DNA from: Thorsellia kenyensis
GTDB lineage: Bacteria > Pseudomonadota > Gammaproteobacteria > Enterobacterales > Thorselliaceae
Reading direction: 5' to 3'
DNA length: 64,000 bases
NCBI RefSeq assembly: GCF_042432445.1
Contig: NZ_JBHLXE010000100.1
Span: 1-64,000, forward strand
Below are positions 27,828 to 36,764 of the stretch, piece after piece. How positions within the stretch are numbered: position 1 is the stretch's first letter; each line of letters opens with the position of its first letter. The notes under the pieces were generated by a model that saw nothing but the letters and a program-made list of their open reading frames with translations, had not been told where the DNA came from and searched no databases. The translations under genes and the position numbers were made by a program.

Positions 27828-28055
27828 TTACTTGTGGTTATCCGTGTAAGCCAATAATGCAAGGAAACGAGCACGTTTAATTGCACGAGCTAATTGGCGT
27901 TGATACTTAGCAGCAGTACCAGTAATACGACTAGGTACGATTTTGCCACTTTCAGTAATATAATTTCTCAATGTATTGATATCTTTATAATCAATCTCTT
28001 GCACACCTTCTGCTGTAAAACGACAGAATTTGCGACGACGGAAGTAACGTGCCAT
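27828..28055 (-). CDS. rpsR: 30S ribosomal protein S18
   Basis: With the start at 28055 (MARYFRRRKFCRFTAEG) the product is 75 residues, the E. coli length. GGAG lies eight bases upstream. An in-frame ATG at 28070 would overlap the end of priB and add five residues not found in S18. S18 pairs with S6 in the 30S platform. It is the third gene of the rpsF operon. Confidence 0.97.
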   Translation of the reverse strand: MARYFRRRKFCRFTAEGVQEIDYKDINTLRNYITESGKIVPSRITGTAAKYQRQLARAIKRARFLALLAYTDNHK

Positions 28056-28059
28056 AGGG

Positions 28060-28374
28060 CTATTCTCCATGAATTAAAAATGTAATTTTTTCTGCATGTA
28101 AAACAAGTTTTGATAATCCATTTCTGGATTGGTGTTGAGAAATGAAACCTTCAACGCTTATTTTACTGCCTACGATTAACTGCTGTATAACAGATTGAAG
28201 TGATGATCCACTTGCCACAACTGAAACTTTACACCATGCTTGTCTCTTTAAACCCGCTTCATATTGAAATGATCGATGTTCAAGTACAAAACTAGAATGA
28301 ATAACACCAGAAGGGCTTGTTTTTTGAACTATGCTCTTAGAGACGATACCTTCTAAAACCAAGCGATTCAACAC
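28060..28374 (-). CDS. priB: Primosomal replication protein N (PriB)
   Basis: A 104-residue OB-fold protein (E. coli PriB 104), MLNRLVLEGIVSKS...GLSKLVLHAEKITFL. It binds single-stranded DNA and PriA during restart of collapsed replication forks. It lies between rpsF and rpsR in the arrangement typical of enteric and Pasteurella-type gammaproteobacteria. The rpsF stop is 8 bases upstream and the rpsR start 4 bases downstream, so the genes are one transcript. The protein diverges from E. coli in the middle, but length and context are decisive. Confidence 0.93.
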   Translation of the reverse strand: MLNRLVLEGIVSKSIVQKTSPSGVIHSSFVLEHRSFQYEAGLKRQAWCKVSVVASGSSLQSVIQQLIVGSKISVEGFISQHQSRNGLSKLVLHAEKITFLIHGE

Positions 28375-28382
28375 AAACTATC

Positions 28383-28778
28383 TTACTCTGCGCTTTCTAA
28401 ATCAGCATCATCACTCATTACTTCGTCATGAGAGAAATCATCACGACGCTCACGGCGATCGTTTACTTTCATCATAGGCGATGGCTCAGTGATAGCTGTT
28501 TTTACACGCATAATCATGTTACGAATCACAGCATCGTTAAAACGGAATAACGTTTCTATTTCATCGATTACTTCTTGTGGCGCTTCTACATTCATAAGAA
28601 CATAGTGTGCTTTTTGAATTTTATTAATTGGATATGCGAGTTGACGACGACCCCAGTCTTCAAGACGGTGTACTTGACCTTTCGCTGCAGTAACCATGTT
28701 ACTATAACGTTCGATCATGCCAGCAACTTGCTCAGATTGGTCCGCATGAACCATAAATACGATTTCGTAATGACGCAT
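28383..28778 (-). CDS. rpsF: 30S ribosomal protein S6
   Basis: A 131-residue S6: MRHYEIVFMVHADQSEQV at the start, GQVHRLEDWGRRQLAYPINK and HYVLMNVEAP in the core, and an acidic tail DDADLESAE. E. coli extends the same tail with added glutamates through RimK. It forms a heterodimer with S18 in the 30S platform. It is the first gene of rpsF-priB-rpsR-rplI and is preceded by AAGGGGC and a leader hairpin. Confidence 0.98.
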   Translation of the reverse strand: MRHYEIVFMVHADQSEQVAGMIERYSNMVTAAKGQVHRLEDWGRRQLAYPINKIQKAHYVLMNVEAPQEVIDEIETLFRFNDAVIRNMIMRVKTAITEPSPMMKVNDRRERRDDFSHDEVMSDDADLESAE

Positions 28779-28805
28779 CGTTAAGAGCCCCTTTCGGTTT
28801 AGTAA

Positions 28806-28839
28806 GCTTCCTGTCTAGGCAACCGCGACCTATGGAAGC
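28806..28839 (-). promoter_or_regulatory. Leader hairpin before rpsF, possibly the S6:S18 binding site
   Basis: On the minus strand GCTTCC (28839-28834) pairs with GGAAGC (28811-28806), with an inner AGG/CCT pairing. It lies about 28 bases upstream of the rpsF ATG. Many bacteria carry an S6:S18-binding leader here for feedback control. I did not match the conserved CCG bulge, so the functional label is inference. Confidence 0.35.
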
Positions 28840-29283
28840 AAGGAACAAAGATTGAGTGCGGTTGAAAAAGACACTGCATTATATACATTAAGAATAAAAA
28901 CTCAAGCACTATGCACTTGATTCGGTAATTTAATTGATAGATGCAGGCATTCTAAAAAGCCTAAAAAATAAATTCAGCATTTGAATAGTGGGAAAAAGTC
29001 TATAGTCAATCCTTGATAACAATAAATTACTCCTCTTTTATCTAATTCATGCTTAATGGGGATCACGATGCTGTTTTTATATTACTTAACGCCCACTAAA
29101 TAGGTATCGCAATATATCTGCGACAGTCAATTAAAATTATTTAAGTATATAGCATCAAATACTGATTAGTTGTCAATAAGAATGCGCTATAGATGATAAC
29201 TTTTGATTCTTTTCTCACAAGAAAAAAATCAAGTATATTTTTTAAACGAAGTTTAATTTTACTTTTTACCCTAGGAGATAATC
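28840..29283. other. Divergent promoter region between rpsF and the sulfhydrylase gene
   Basis: About 440 AT-rich bases without a gene. It must hold the rpsF and metY-like promoters. I see no clear MetJ box, riboswitch or repeat. Confidence 0.4.
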
Positions 29284-30600
29284 ATGAGCAAGCCTGAAAT
29301 TAATGAAACTGAATTTAATTTAAAAAACAATTGGAAGCCAGAAACTCTTAGTCTACATGCTGGTTATGATGCCAATGAACATCAGCGTTCTGCTGCATTA
29401 CCTATTTATCAAACGGCCTCATATCTTTTTGATAATGCCGAGCATGGTGCAAATTTATTTAATTTAGCTGAAGCAGGTTTTATTTATACAAGAACGGGGA
29501 ATCCTACCTTAGATATTTTAGAAAAACGTATCGCGGCCTTAGAAGGTGGTGTTGGAGCGGTGACTTTTGCTACAGGTATGGCTGCTATTGATGCCGCTAT
29601 CAGCACGATCGTATCCCATGGAGACGACATTATTGCTAGTAAAGAAATTTATGGTGGAACCCATAATTTTTTTAGAGATGTCTTACCAAGCAGAGGTATT
29701 AACGTTCAGCAATTTCCGATTGATGATTTAATGGCATTAGAAAATTTAATTAAACCGACTACTAAGGCCATATTTGTTGAGTCAATCAGCAACCCTAGCA
29801 CCAGAATTGCTGATTTACCAAGGATTTCAGCAATAGCAAAACGTTATGGCATACCTTTAATTGTTGATAATACCGTTGCATCACCTATTGGAATTAATGC
29901 TTTGGAATTAGGAGCAAACATTGTTATACACTCCTTAACAAAATATATTGCAGGTCATGGTAATACACTTGGCGGTATTGTAGTAGATGGTGGGAATTTT
30001 GAATGGAATGACTACAAAGAAAAGTACCCTGCTCTCTCCACCCCTTCTAAAGCCTATCATGGTATTATTTTTAACGAAACATTTAAAGAGCTTGCATACA
30101 TTGTTAAAGTTCGAACTAGTCCATTAAGAAGCTCAGGGGCAGCTTTAGCACCTCACTCTGCTTTTTTAATAGCCCAGGGACTTGAAACTTTGTCCTTACG
30201 GTATGAGAGAATAAGCCACAATACTTTAAAAATTGTTGAATTTCTCTCTTTGCACCCTAAAGTCATTTCCGTTCATCACCCAAGTCATACACATCATCCA
30301 GATCATGAATTAGCAAAGCAATTATTGAACCATAATGGCGCACCTGGCATCATTAGTTTTGAAATAGACGGTTTGGCAGAAGAAGTTACTTTATTCTACA
30401 ATAAATTGTCTCTCTTTTTACGTCTTGTCAACATTGGAGACAACAAATCATTAGCCGCTATTCCCGCACAAACGACTCATCGGCAATTGGACAATGAGGA
30501 ATTGAAGGCCGCAGGGATATCTGAAAATTTAGTTAGGCTGTCTATCGGTATTGAAAATATTGATGATCTAATTGATGACCTTAAGCAAGCTCTCAGCTAA
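29284..30600 (+). CDS. O-acetylhomoserine sulfhydrylase (MetY-like, PLP enzyme)
   Basis: A 438-residue Cys/Met-metabolism PLP enzyme. ETLSLHAGYD near the N-terminus, the PLP-binding SxHSLTKYIAGHGN with lysine K220, D195 for the pyridine nitrogen, and the 420-440 length place it with O-acetylhomoserine sulfhydrylase rather than the shorter MetB/MetC group. It would join O-acetylhomoserine with sulfide to homocysteine, or with methanethiol to methionine. TAGGAGATAATC gives a strong ribosome-binding site. It is a single + strand gene with no metX, metA or sulfide-assimilation neighbour, so the substrate is inferred from the family. Confidence 0.88.
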   Translation: MSKPEINETEFNLKNNWKPETLSLHAGYDANEHQRSAALPIYQTASYLFDNAEHGANLFNLAEAGFIYTRTGNPTLDILEKRIAALEGGVGAVTFATGMAAIDAAISTIVSHGDDIIASKEIYGGTHNFFRDVLPSRGINVQQFPIDDLMALENLIKPTTKAIFVESISNPSTRIADLPRISAIAKRYGIPLIVDNTVASPIGINALELGANIVIHSLTKYIAGHGNTLGGIVVDGGNFEWNDYKEKYPALSTPSKAYHGIIFNETFKELAYIVKVRTSPLRSSGAALAPHSAFLIAQGLETLSLRYERISHNTLKIVEFLSLHPKVISVHHPSHTHHPDHELAKQLLNHNGAPGIISFEIDGLAEEVTLFYNKLSLFLRLVNIGDNKSLAAIPAQTTHRQLDNEELKAAGISENLVRLSIGIENIDDLIDDLKQALS

Positions 30601-30846
30601 TGAATAACCAAAGCTAAAAGAAATAAAAGGGATAGGACTTTGCTTTCACAATTTCGATCTGTTATTAAAAAATTTTGATGCAAAGATCGAAAAAAATAGT
30701 TGTAAAATTGCAATCTATCAACCCAAAGTACACATTTTTATGTGCATGAACATGATATAAAACGGGCTTTATGACATTAAAACACGAATAAAAATAGAAC
30801 TATATGATGAATTAACAATACTAATAAAACTAAATTTATTAGATAG

Positions 30847-31098
30847 ATTGATAATTTACAAAAAAATGCGTCAAAAAACTCTATTAATAGGCGTGGCAAG
30901 GCTGAAAACTTCGATGAGCAAGGGGTGACTGTTCTAGGGTTGAGTCAAACTATTCTTGGAATGACAAGAACATAAATCGAATTAATTCTTTCAACCAATA
31001 GAGGTGAAATCGCTCCTAAGGAAGTAAAAAGTGGAAAAATCAAGAGAATTAAATCATCAGCATATTATCTTCAGAAACAATTAAAGAGAACATTTTAA
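30847..31098 (+). pseudogene. Decayed ORF remnant
   Basis: One frame is open over 84 codons with a single in-frame TAA at 30973-30975. It has no start codon at its left end. The peptide looks coding: RRGKAENFDEQGVTVLG before the stop, and NRGEIAPKEVKSGKIKRIKS after it. The G-E-I-x-P-x-E-V-K-S-G-K wording recalls the C-terminal nuclease-like tail of DUF4143/AAA proteins, but this is a tentative likeness. It lies in the 617-base gap between the sulfhydrylase and the oxygenase. Confidence 0.35.
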
Positions 31099-31217
31099 CT
31101 AACCGGAACGCTAAGCCCATCAGTCTTCAAAAAATCATATCGTGATGCCACTATATTATGCACACTATTATGCATATTTTTTTCAAAGACGCATATTCAA
31201 AAAATAGGAGTAATGCT

Positions 31218-32267
31218 ATGCAAAATGTTATCAATAGCAATGTGAAAATAGAGGAAACTAAAGTAAATATGGACTCGCTTCCTATTCTCAATTTGCAAGA
31301 AGCGGAAAACCCAGAGTCAGCAGAAGCATTTGATGAAACATTTAGAAAACAGGCAAGAGAAATAGGTTTTTTTTACTTAGTCGGCCATGATATTAGCCAT
31401 GAAGAAATCCTACGTTTGGAAAATATAGCTAAGGAATTCTTTGAATTAAGTGTCACGGATAAAAATAAAATAAGTATGGCTTATTCAAGACACTTTAGAG
31501 GGTATACAGGAATCGAAGAGGAAAACACCCAAAAACATCCTGATTACAGGGAACAGATAGATATAGGACCAGAATTGCCAGCTGATCCTTTAGTCTCTGA
31601 CCTCGATTTATGGAGAAATCTACAAGGTCCTAATCAATGGCCTGAAGCATTACCTGAATTGAAAGACATCGTCTTAGATTGGGGGGAGAAAAATCGGCAG
31701 CTAGCCATAAGAGTTTTACGTATTTTTTTAAGAGCTTTATACCAAGATGATACAGCTGTCGATTATCTCATTAAAGGTACACCTCACCATTTGTTAAAGC
31801 TAATTCATTACCCTGGCAATTACGAAAATCCGCAAGGTGTTGGTGCTCATAAAGATGCTGGTCTGTTGACTCTTTTATTACAAGATAAGGTCGGAGGGCT
31901 TCAAGTTCAATCTGATAAAGGATGGATTAATGCACCCTATCTAGAAAATGCATTTATTGTCAATATAGGAGAAACTCTTGAATTACTGACTAATGGATAT
32001 TTAAGAGCAAATATCCATAGGGTTATTGCGCCTAAAAAAGGAATATCAAGATTCAGTAATGCCTACTTTTTATCTCCATGCTTATCTTTAGGTGAATTGA
32101 TTCCGTTTAAACTACCCGCTAATTTAGCTAAATTAGCGAAGGGGCCGACTAGCGATCCTAATAACCCTTTATTCCAGCACGTTGGAAAAAATGCAATAAA
32201 AGGGAGGCTAAGATCGCATTTAGCGGTAACAGAACGATTTTATCCTCACATCTTAAGTAATGAATAA
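31218..32267 (+). CDS. Fe(II)/2-oxoglutarate-dependent oxygenase, isopenicillin-N-synthase family
   Basis: With the start at 31218 (MQNVINSN; AGGAG seven bases upstream) the product is 349 residues. An earlier in-frame ATG at 31158 lacks a ribosome-binding site. An N-terminal DIOX_N-like region (LPILNLQEAE, REIGFFYLVGHDI) precedes the double-stranded beta-helix core. The iron ligands are H211 and D213 (GAHKDAG) and H267 (IHRVIAP), with the 2-oxoglutarate RxS at R278/S280. The family oxidises diverse small molecules. The substrate cannot be deduced, and there is no biosynthetic cluster around it. It may act with the sulfhydrylase upstream, but they are over 600 bases apart. Confidence 0.88.
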   Translation: MQNVINSNVKIEETKVNMDSLPILNLQEAENPESAEAFDETFRKQAREIGFFYLVGHDISHEEILRLENIAKEFFELSVTDKNKISMAYSRHFRGYTGIEEENTQKHPDYREQIDIGPELPADPLVSDLDLWRNLQGPNQWPEALPELKDIVLDWGEKNRQLAIRVLRIFLRALYQDDTAVDYLIKGTPHHLLKLIHYPGNYENPQGVGAHKDAGLLTLLLQDKVGGLQVQSDKGWINAPYLENAFIVNIGETLELLTNGYLRANIHRVIAPKKGISRFSNAYFLSPCLSLGELIPFKLPANLAKLAKGPTSDPNNPLFQHVGKNAIKGRLRSHLAVTERFYPHILSNE

Positions 32268-32293
32268 ATGGATAAATGGATAAATCGATAAAT
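32262..32293. repeat. Four tandem copies of an 8-bp unit at the oxygenase stop codon
   Basis: GAATAAAT, GGATAAAT, GGATAAAT, CGATAAAT follow head to tail; the first copy contains the TAA stop of the oxygenase gene. Confidence 0.65.
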
Positions 32294-32629
32294 TCAAAAA
32301 TGAGGGTAAACGAGGCTTTTTCAAAATTATGGTTCCGTGACTATATTGGCTGCAAATTATTTCGCTGTTGGTTTTAAAGGAGAAACTATCGTAAGAAAAG
32401 AGCTTTATGCTGAAGAGTAAAGCACTCTTCTCTAAAATTAACAAGGATCCTAAAAGTAATAGACATACTTTGCTGTCGGTGGTTACATTTTTTTAACGGC
32501 AAAGTTTTAAGATCAACTCAGTAAATAGCGTATACTGTCAATCATAATCAAAGAAGTAAAAAATACATTAAAGGGAACAGTATATTTGAAAAAAGTCTAA
32601 AATCTTAGCCATCTGCTAAAATTAGGTGG
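32294..32629. other. Gap between the oxygenase and apaH
   Basis: No secure gene. A perfect 7-bp hairpin GAAGAGT-AAAGC-ACTCTTC (32412-32430) may mark the 3' end of the oxygenase transcript, but no T-run follows. Short frames of about 25-30 codons exist and are not recognisable. Confidence 0.4.
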
Positions 32630-33445
32630 TTATTTAATTTTAGCAAGCACGCTCATTTTCGTTTTAAGTTCAAAATTAAATAGTGTCAATTCTCCCCCCC
32701 AAACACATCCTGTATCTAAAGCAAGAATATTAGGTTCATCAACTTTCCCATTAAGCGCAGCCCAATGGCCAAAGGCCAAAGTATATTCAGCTGGTATTTT
32801 TCTTGGTAAAGTAAACCAGGGATACAATCCTGATGGCGCTTCATTTGGTGCATCTTTACACAAAAAATCCAATGCACCTTCCTTTGAGCAATAACGCATA
32901 CGTGTTAAAACATTTAAAATAAAACGTAGTCGTGGGATACCTTTCAGTTTATCATTCCAACTGTTAGGGGTATCTCCATACATCTGAGCCAATAAGTCTT
33001 TGTATTTATCAGACTGTAACACCATTTTTACTTCTTCAGCAGCTGTTAGAAGAGTAGATAAATCCCATTGAGGAGAAACACCTGCATGCGTCATTATTAA
33101 TTTGAGTTTATGGCAATATTGAACCAATGGTTGTTTCCTCAACCAAAATAAAAGTTCCTCTTTATCTTTTGCCTTTAGCACCTTATCCAATTTGTCCTTA
33201 GCTTTATCCCTAACTAATCCTGCATCGATAGCTAATAGATGTAAATCATGGTTTCCGAGTACCATCTTCACACTGTTTTTAAGTTGATATACCTCTCTTA
33301 GAACTGATAAAGAATCTTTACCTCTTGCTACAATATCACCTGTTAACCAAATCGTATCTTCTTTTTCATTAAAAGAAGCTTTATCAAGCAATCGCATAAA
33401 TTCATCATAAGAGCCATGAATATCCCCAATTATTAATGTCGCCAC
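32630..33445 (-). CDS. apaH: Diadenosine tetraphosphatase (symmetrical) ApaH
   Basis: A 271-residue calcineurin-like phosphoesterase (E. coli ApaH 280) with metal motifs GDIHGSYDEF (7-16), GDIVARGKDS and GNHDLHLL. It splits Ap4A into two ADP and also removes Np4 caps from RNA. The start follows the yadH stop by 26 bases on the same strand, so it may be read with yadG-yadH; in E. coli apaH is instead linked to rsmA and apaG, so the linkage here differs. Conserved C-terminal GHWAALNG and DTGCVWGG confirm the symmetrical type. Confidence 0.94.
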   Translation of the reverse strand: MATLIIGDIHGSYDEFMRLLDKASFNEKEDTIWLTGDIVARGKDSLSVLREVYQLKNSVKMVLGNHDLHLLAIDAGLVRDKAKDKLDKVLKAKDKEELLFWLRKQPLVQYCHKLKLIMTHAGVSPQWDLSTLLTAAEEVKMVLQSDKYKDLLAQMYGDTPNSWNDKLKGIPRLRFILNVLTRMRYCSKEGALDFLCKDAPNEAPSGLYPWFTLPRKIPAEYTLAFGHWAALNGKVDEPNILALDTGCVWGGELTLFNFELKTKMSVLAKIK

Positions 33446-33471
33446 ATAAACCTCGCTTATTTAAATAATTG

Positions 33472-34242
33472 TTAACTTCTCAATCCTTGGCCCTTTTCTA
33501 TTAATCGCCAATTGATACCATATAGCATAGCAACAAATATCAGTAGGATCCCTACAGAAAGAGAGAATGGGACATCATTAATACCTAAAAAACCATACCT
33601 AAAACCACTAACCATGTAGACAATAGGATTAATTTTAGAAACTATTTGCCAAAATTCAGGTAATAGCGTAATTGAATAAAATACACCACCAAGATAAGTG
33701 AGTGGTGTCAACACAAATGTAGGTATCAGGCTGATATCATCAAATGTCCTCGCAAAAACAGCGTTCAACAATCCTGCTAATGAGAAAACAATCGATGTAA
33801 GTAATAGGGTTATAATCACCATACTCCAAGAGTAGATTTGTAAGGGCACAAAGAATAAAGATACTATAGTAACTAAAGCCCCTATCACAACCGCTCTAGA
33901 TACTCCGCCTCCTACATAGCCCCAGATGATAATATGCGTAGGAACAGGAGCTACTAGTAATTCTTCAATATTGCGTTGAAACTTCGTGCTATAAAATGAG
34001 GAGGCAACATTTGAATACGCATTAGTAATAACAGACATCATAATAAGACCAGGGACGATAAACTGCATATAATCAAAACCGTGCATTTGCCCAACTCTAG
34101 CACCGATTAAATTACCAAAAATAATAAAATATAGTGTCATGGTAATCACTGGTGGAACAAGTGTCTGCACCCAAATTCGCATAAAGCGATTAATTTCTTT
34201 AATCCATATACTCTTTAATGCAGTGAAATATAATTGAAACAT
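33472..34242 (-). CDS. yadH: ABC-2 type transporter permease YadH
   Basis: A 256-residue permease of the ABC-2 family, six membrane segments, matching E. coli YadH (256). Family features include KEINRFMRIWVQTLVPPVIT at the N-terminus and LTYLGGVFYSITLLP in the periplasmic loop before the last helices. It pairs with the YadG ATPase as an exporter of unknown substrate. The yadG stop is about 100 bases upstream. The neighbouring divergent can gene repeats the E. coli can/yadGH arrangement. Confidence 0.93.
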   Translation of the reverse strand: MFQLYFTALKSIWIKEINRFMRIWVQTLVPPVITMTLYFIIFGNLIGARVGQMHGFDYMQFIVPGLIMMSVITNAYSNVASSFYSTKFQRNIEELLVAPVPTHIIIWGYVGGGVSRAVVIGALVTIVSLFFVPLQIYSWSMVIITLLLTSIVFSLAGLLNAVFARTFDDISLIPTFVLTPLTYLGGVFYSITLLPEFWQIVSKINPIVYMVSGFRYGFLGINDVPFSLSVGILLIFVAMLYGINWRLIEKGQGLRS

Positions 34243-34340
34243 GATTTCCTCTGATTGTTTAATTCTTTGTATTTTTAATATAATGACTGATTTGAATTTT
34301 AATTAGTAAAGACACTTAAAATCTCTCATGAGTTTTAATG

Positions 34341-35255
34341 CTAAGCTTCAAGTTTTGAGGTTAATCCAACAAAAAGTTCTTCTAATCTATTCGCTTTATT
34401 GCGCATACTTAGCACTCGGATGTTTTGCTGGTTAAACTGTTCAAAAATACCGTTAAGCCCTTGTTCACGATAGACTTCAATTTCCAGAGTAGTTTCATCT
34501 AAAACTTCTGTCTTATAACCTTCAAGGGGTCTTATTAATTTAGCGCTCACATCAAAAATAAAGGTTTCAGATTGCAATTTAGCCAATAATGCTTTCATGC
34601 TGGTATTTTCAATCAATTTTCCTGATTGAATGATGCCGATATTTCGACATAACATCTCTGCTTCTTCAAGATAATGAGTCGTTAAGATGATTGTTTTCCC
34701 CTCTTTATTCAATTCTTGTAAAAATTGCCACATAGAACGCCTTAATTCAATATCAACCCCTGCAGTTGGTTCATCTAAAATAAGCAATTTAGGATCATGC
34801 ATTAAAGCCCTAGCTATCATTAAGCGGCGTTTCATACCACCTGAAAGCATTCTTGCCCTATCATTACGTTTTTCCCATAAATCTAATTGCGATAGATATT
34901 TTTCAGCTCTTGCAGTCGCCTCTTTTCGATTAACACCATAAAAACCCGCCTGATTAACCACTATTTGAAGTACAGTTTCAAAAGAGTTAAAATTAAATTC
35001 TTGTGGTACTAATCCTAATTGTAATTTGGCATGGACTTTTTCTTTCTCAAGATCGTATCCAAAAATTTTAACTTCGCCCTCAGTTTTATTGACAAGTGAA
35101 GTTAAAATACCGATTGTTGTGGATTTTCCTGCACCATTCGGGCCTAATAAGGCATAAAAATCGCCTTTTTTTACAGTCAAATCGATACCTTTTAGGGCCT
35201 GAACCCCGTTAGAGTAGGTTTTTTTAAGCGATTTAATTTCTATTGCGTACGGCAT
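34341..35255 (-). CDS. yadG: ABC transporter ATP-binding protein YadG
   Basis: A 304-residue ABC ATPase (E. coli YadG 308) with Walker A GPNGAGKST (38-46), signature LSGGMKRR, Walker B LLILDEP and H-loop TTHYLEEAE. The C-terminal 70 residues form the regulatory extension of the DrrA/CcmA-like exporter group. It drives the YadH permease. It is transcribed away from can, with a 268-base shared promoter region. Confidence 0.94.
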   Translation of the reverse strand: MPYAIEIKSLKKTYSNGVQALKGIDLTVKKGDFYALLGPNGAGKSTTIGILTSLVNKTEGEVKIFGYDLEKEKVHAKLQLGLVPQEFNFNSFETVLQIVVNQAGFYGVNRKEATARAEKYLSQLDLWEKRNDRARMLSGGMKRRLMIARALMHDPKLLILDEPTAGVDIELRRSMWQFLQELNKEGKTIILTTHYLEEAEMLCRNIGIIQSGKLIENTSMKALLAKLQSETFIFDVSAKLIRPLEGYKTEVLDETTLEIEVYREQGLNGIFEQFNQQNIRVLSMRNKANRLEELFVGLTSKLEA

Positions 35256-35523
35256 TTTGACCTCTAAAAAAACAAATATATAAATAATAATATGGGTATT
35301 TCAATTAGTAGACAAATTTAATTACACTTCAATGCAATAAATTTCAACACAGATTTATAAAATACGATAAACTGGAGTAATCGTATTTTATAGCTTAACA
35401 ATAAATAAAAGTGGCTAAAAGACGGTTTAATTTACATCTGTTTTAATTATAATACACCAAAACAAAATAAGCTTAATTAATTAGCATATTTGATAATAAT
35501 TATATAGATACTTAGGAGCATTG

Positions 35524-36273
35524 ATGGGTTCAAATAATCATAACAAAGATCATCACAATCATATCCAAGGTAATCCTTCATGTTCTTCTTATTGTAATAA
35601 AAACCATACGAATGCATGTATTGAAGATATCATAAAAAATAATACCGAATGGGCTGAGAATATTCATAAACACGATCCGGATTTTTTTCAGCGCTTATCA
35701 CAAAACCAAACACCTAGATTTTTATGGATAGGATGTTCCGATAGCAGAGTTCCAGCAGAAACACTCACTGGTCTTGAACCTGGTGAATTATTTGTGCACA
35801 GAAATGTCGCTAATCTTGTTGTTCATACTGATTTAAATTGTCTTTCTGTTGTTCAATATGCAGTAGAAGTGTTAAAAGTAGAACACATTATTGTTTGTGG
35901 CCATTATAATTGTGGTGGTATCGTTGCTGCGGTAGAGAACAAAGAACTAGGTTTGATTGATAATTGGTTGCTTAACATAAGAGATTTGTTATTTAAGCAT
36001 GCTGGATTATTAGGGCATTTATCAAAAGAAAAAAGAATGAATGCCCTTTGTGAGATCAATGTTATTGAACAAGTATATAATCTTGGTCATTCCACAATAA
36101 TGCAATCTGCTTGGAAATCAGGCCAGAATTTATCTATTCACGGCTGGGTTTATGGACTAGATGATGGTAAAGTCAATGATTTAGAAATAAGTGCAAGAAA
36201 TCAATCAACATTAGAACAAGCTTATCGACGCGCAATTGCAAAATTAGAAGTACACGCTGACAAAGAGGATTAG
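35524..36273 (+). CDS. can: Beta-class carbonic anhydrase with His/Cys-rich N-terminal extension
   Basis: A 249-residue beta-carbonic anhydrase very close to E. coli Can (220) over its core. The zinc ligands are C71, D73 (IGCSDSR), H127 and C130 (CGHYNCGG). It interconverts CO2 and bicarbonate in the cytoplasm. I chose the ATG at 35524, five bases after AGGAG; a TTG directly before it is too close. The first 29 residues are extra and hold His 6, 10, 11, 13 and 28 plus Cys 20, 24 and 32. This is a plausible metal-binding tail not found in E. coli Can. It is divergent from yadG and 2 bases ahead of rseC. Confidence 0.96.
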   Translation: MGSNNHNKDHHNHIQGNPSCSSYCNKNHTNACIEDIIKNNTEWAENIHKHDPDFFQRLSQNQTPRFLWIGCSDSRVPAETLTGLEPGELFVHRNVANLVVHTDLNCLSVVQYAVEVLKVEHIIVCGHYNCGGIVAAVENKELGLIDNWLLNIRDLLFKHAGLLGHLSKEKRMNALCEINVIEQVYNLGHSTIMQSAWKSGQNLSIHGWVYGLDDGKVNDLEISARNQSTLEQAYRRAIAKLEVHADKED

Positions 36274-36275
36274 TT

Positions 36276-36764
36276 TTGACTCAATCGATAAAAAATATTG
36301 CTCCTAAATCTGAGTGTGAAAACACAATAAGCTCAAGTATTGTTGAAAAAAAGCACTCCGCACAAGTCATCCATACAGCACCAGGTAAAGTTACTTTGAG
36401 CATTGAACGAAATGCAAGTTGTTCAGGCTGTCAGCAAGAATATAGCTGCGCACATAGACAGACTGAAAAATTATTAAGTAAAAATATCACTTTAACGTTA
36501 GAAAAAAATGAGATGTATACTGTAGGGCAGTATGTTGATATTGAATTAGATGAAAAAATATTACTTAAATCAGCTTTTTTAATCTATTGCATGCCCGTCA
36601 TTATTATGATTTTGTCGGCATTATTAGTAAATATCGTGACGCCAAATCAAACAATAATATTTATTACTTCTTTGCTATCAATGATTATAAGCCTGTTTGC
36701 CATAAAAAAATATTGTCAAGTCTTCGTGCCAAATGTTTTAAAGAAAATTGAAATTAAAAAGTAA
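36276..36764 (+). CDS. rseC: RseC/MucC family protein
   Basis: A 162-residue inner-membrane protein with the RseC layout: an N-terminal cytoplasmic region with a Cys cluster (CSGCQQEYSCAHR, cysteines spaced 2 and 5 apart), then two membrane helices (about 105-125 and 128-148). RseC is part of the system that reduces SoxR in E. coli and is linked to sigma-E control and thiamine synthesis. The start is a TTG two bases after the can stop with AGAGG upstream, so it is translationally coupled to can, an unusual partner. No rpoE, rseA or rseB is near. Confidence 0.85.
   Translation: MTQSIKNIAPKSECENTISSSIVEKKHSAQVIHTAPGKVTLSIERNASCSGCQQEYSCAHRQTEKLLSKNITLTLEKNEMYTVGQYVDIELDEKILLKSAFLIYCMPVIIMILSALLVNIVTPNQTIIFITSLLSMIISLFAIKKYCQVFVPNVLKKIEIKK

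Noticed and set aside
32253..32444. 63-codon minus-strand frame after the oxygenase
   Set aside because: Shadow of repeats and AT-rich DNA; no ribosome-binding site and no recognisable protein.
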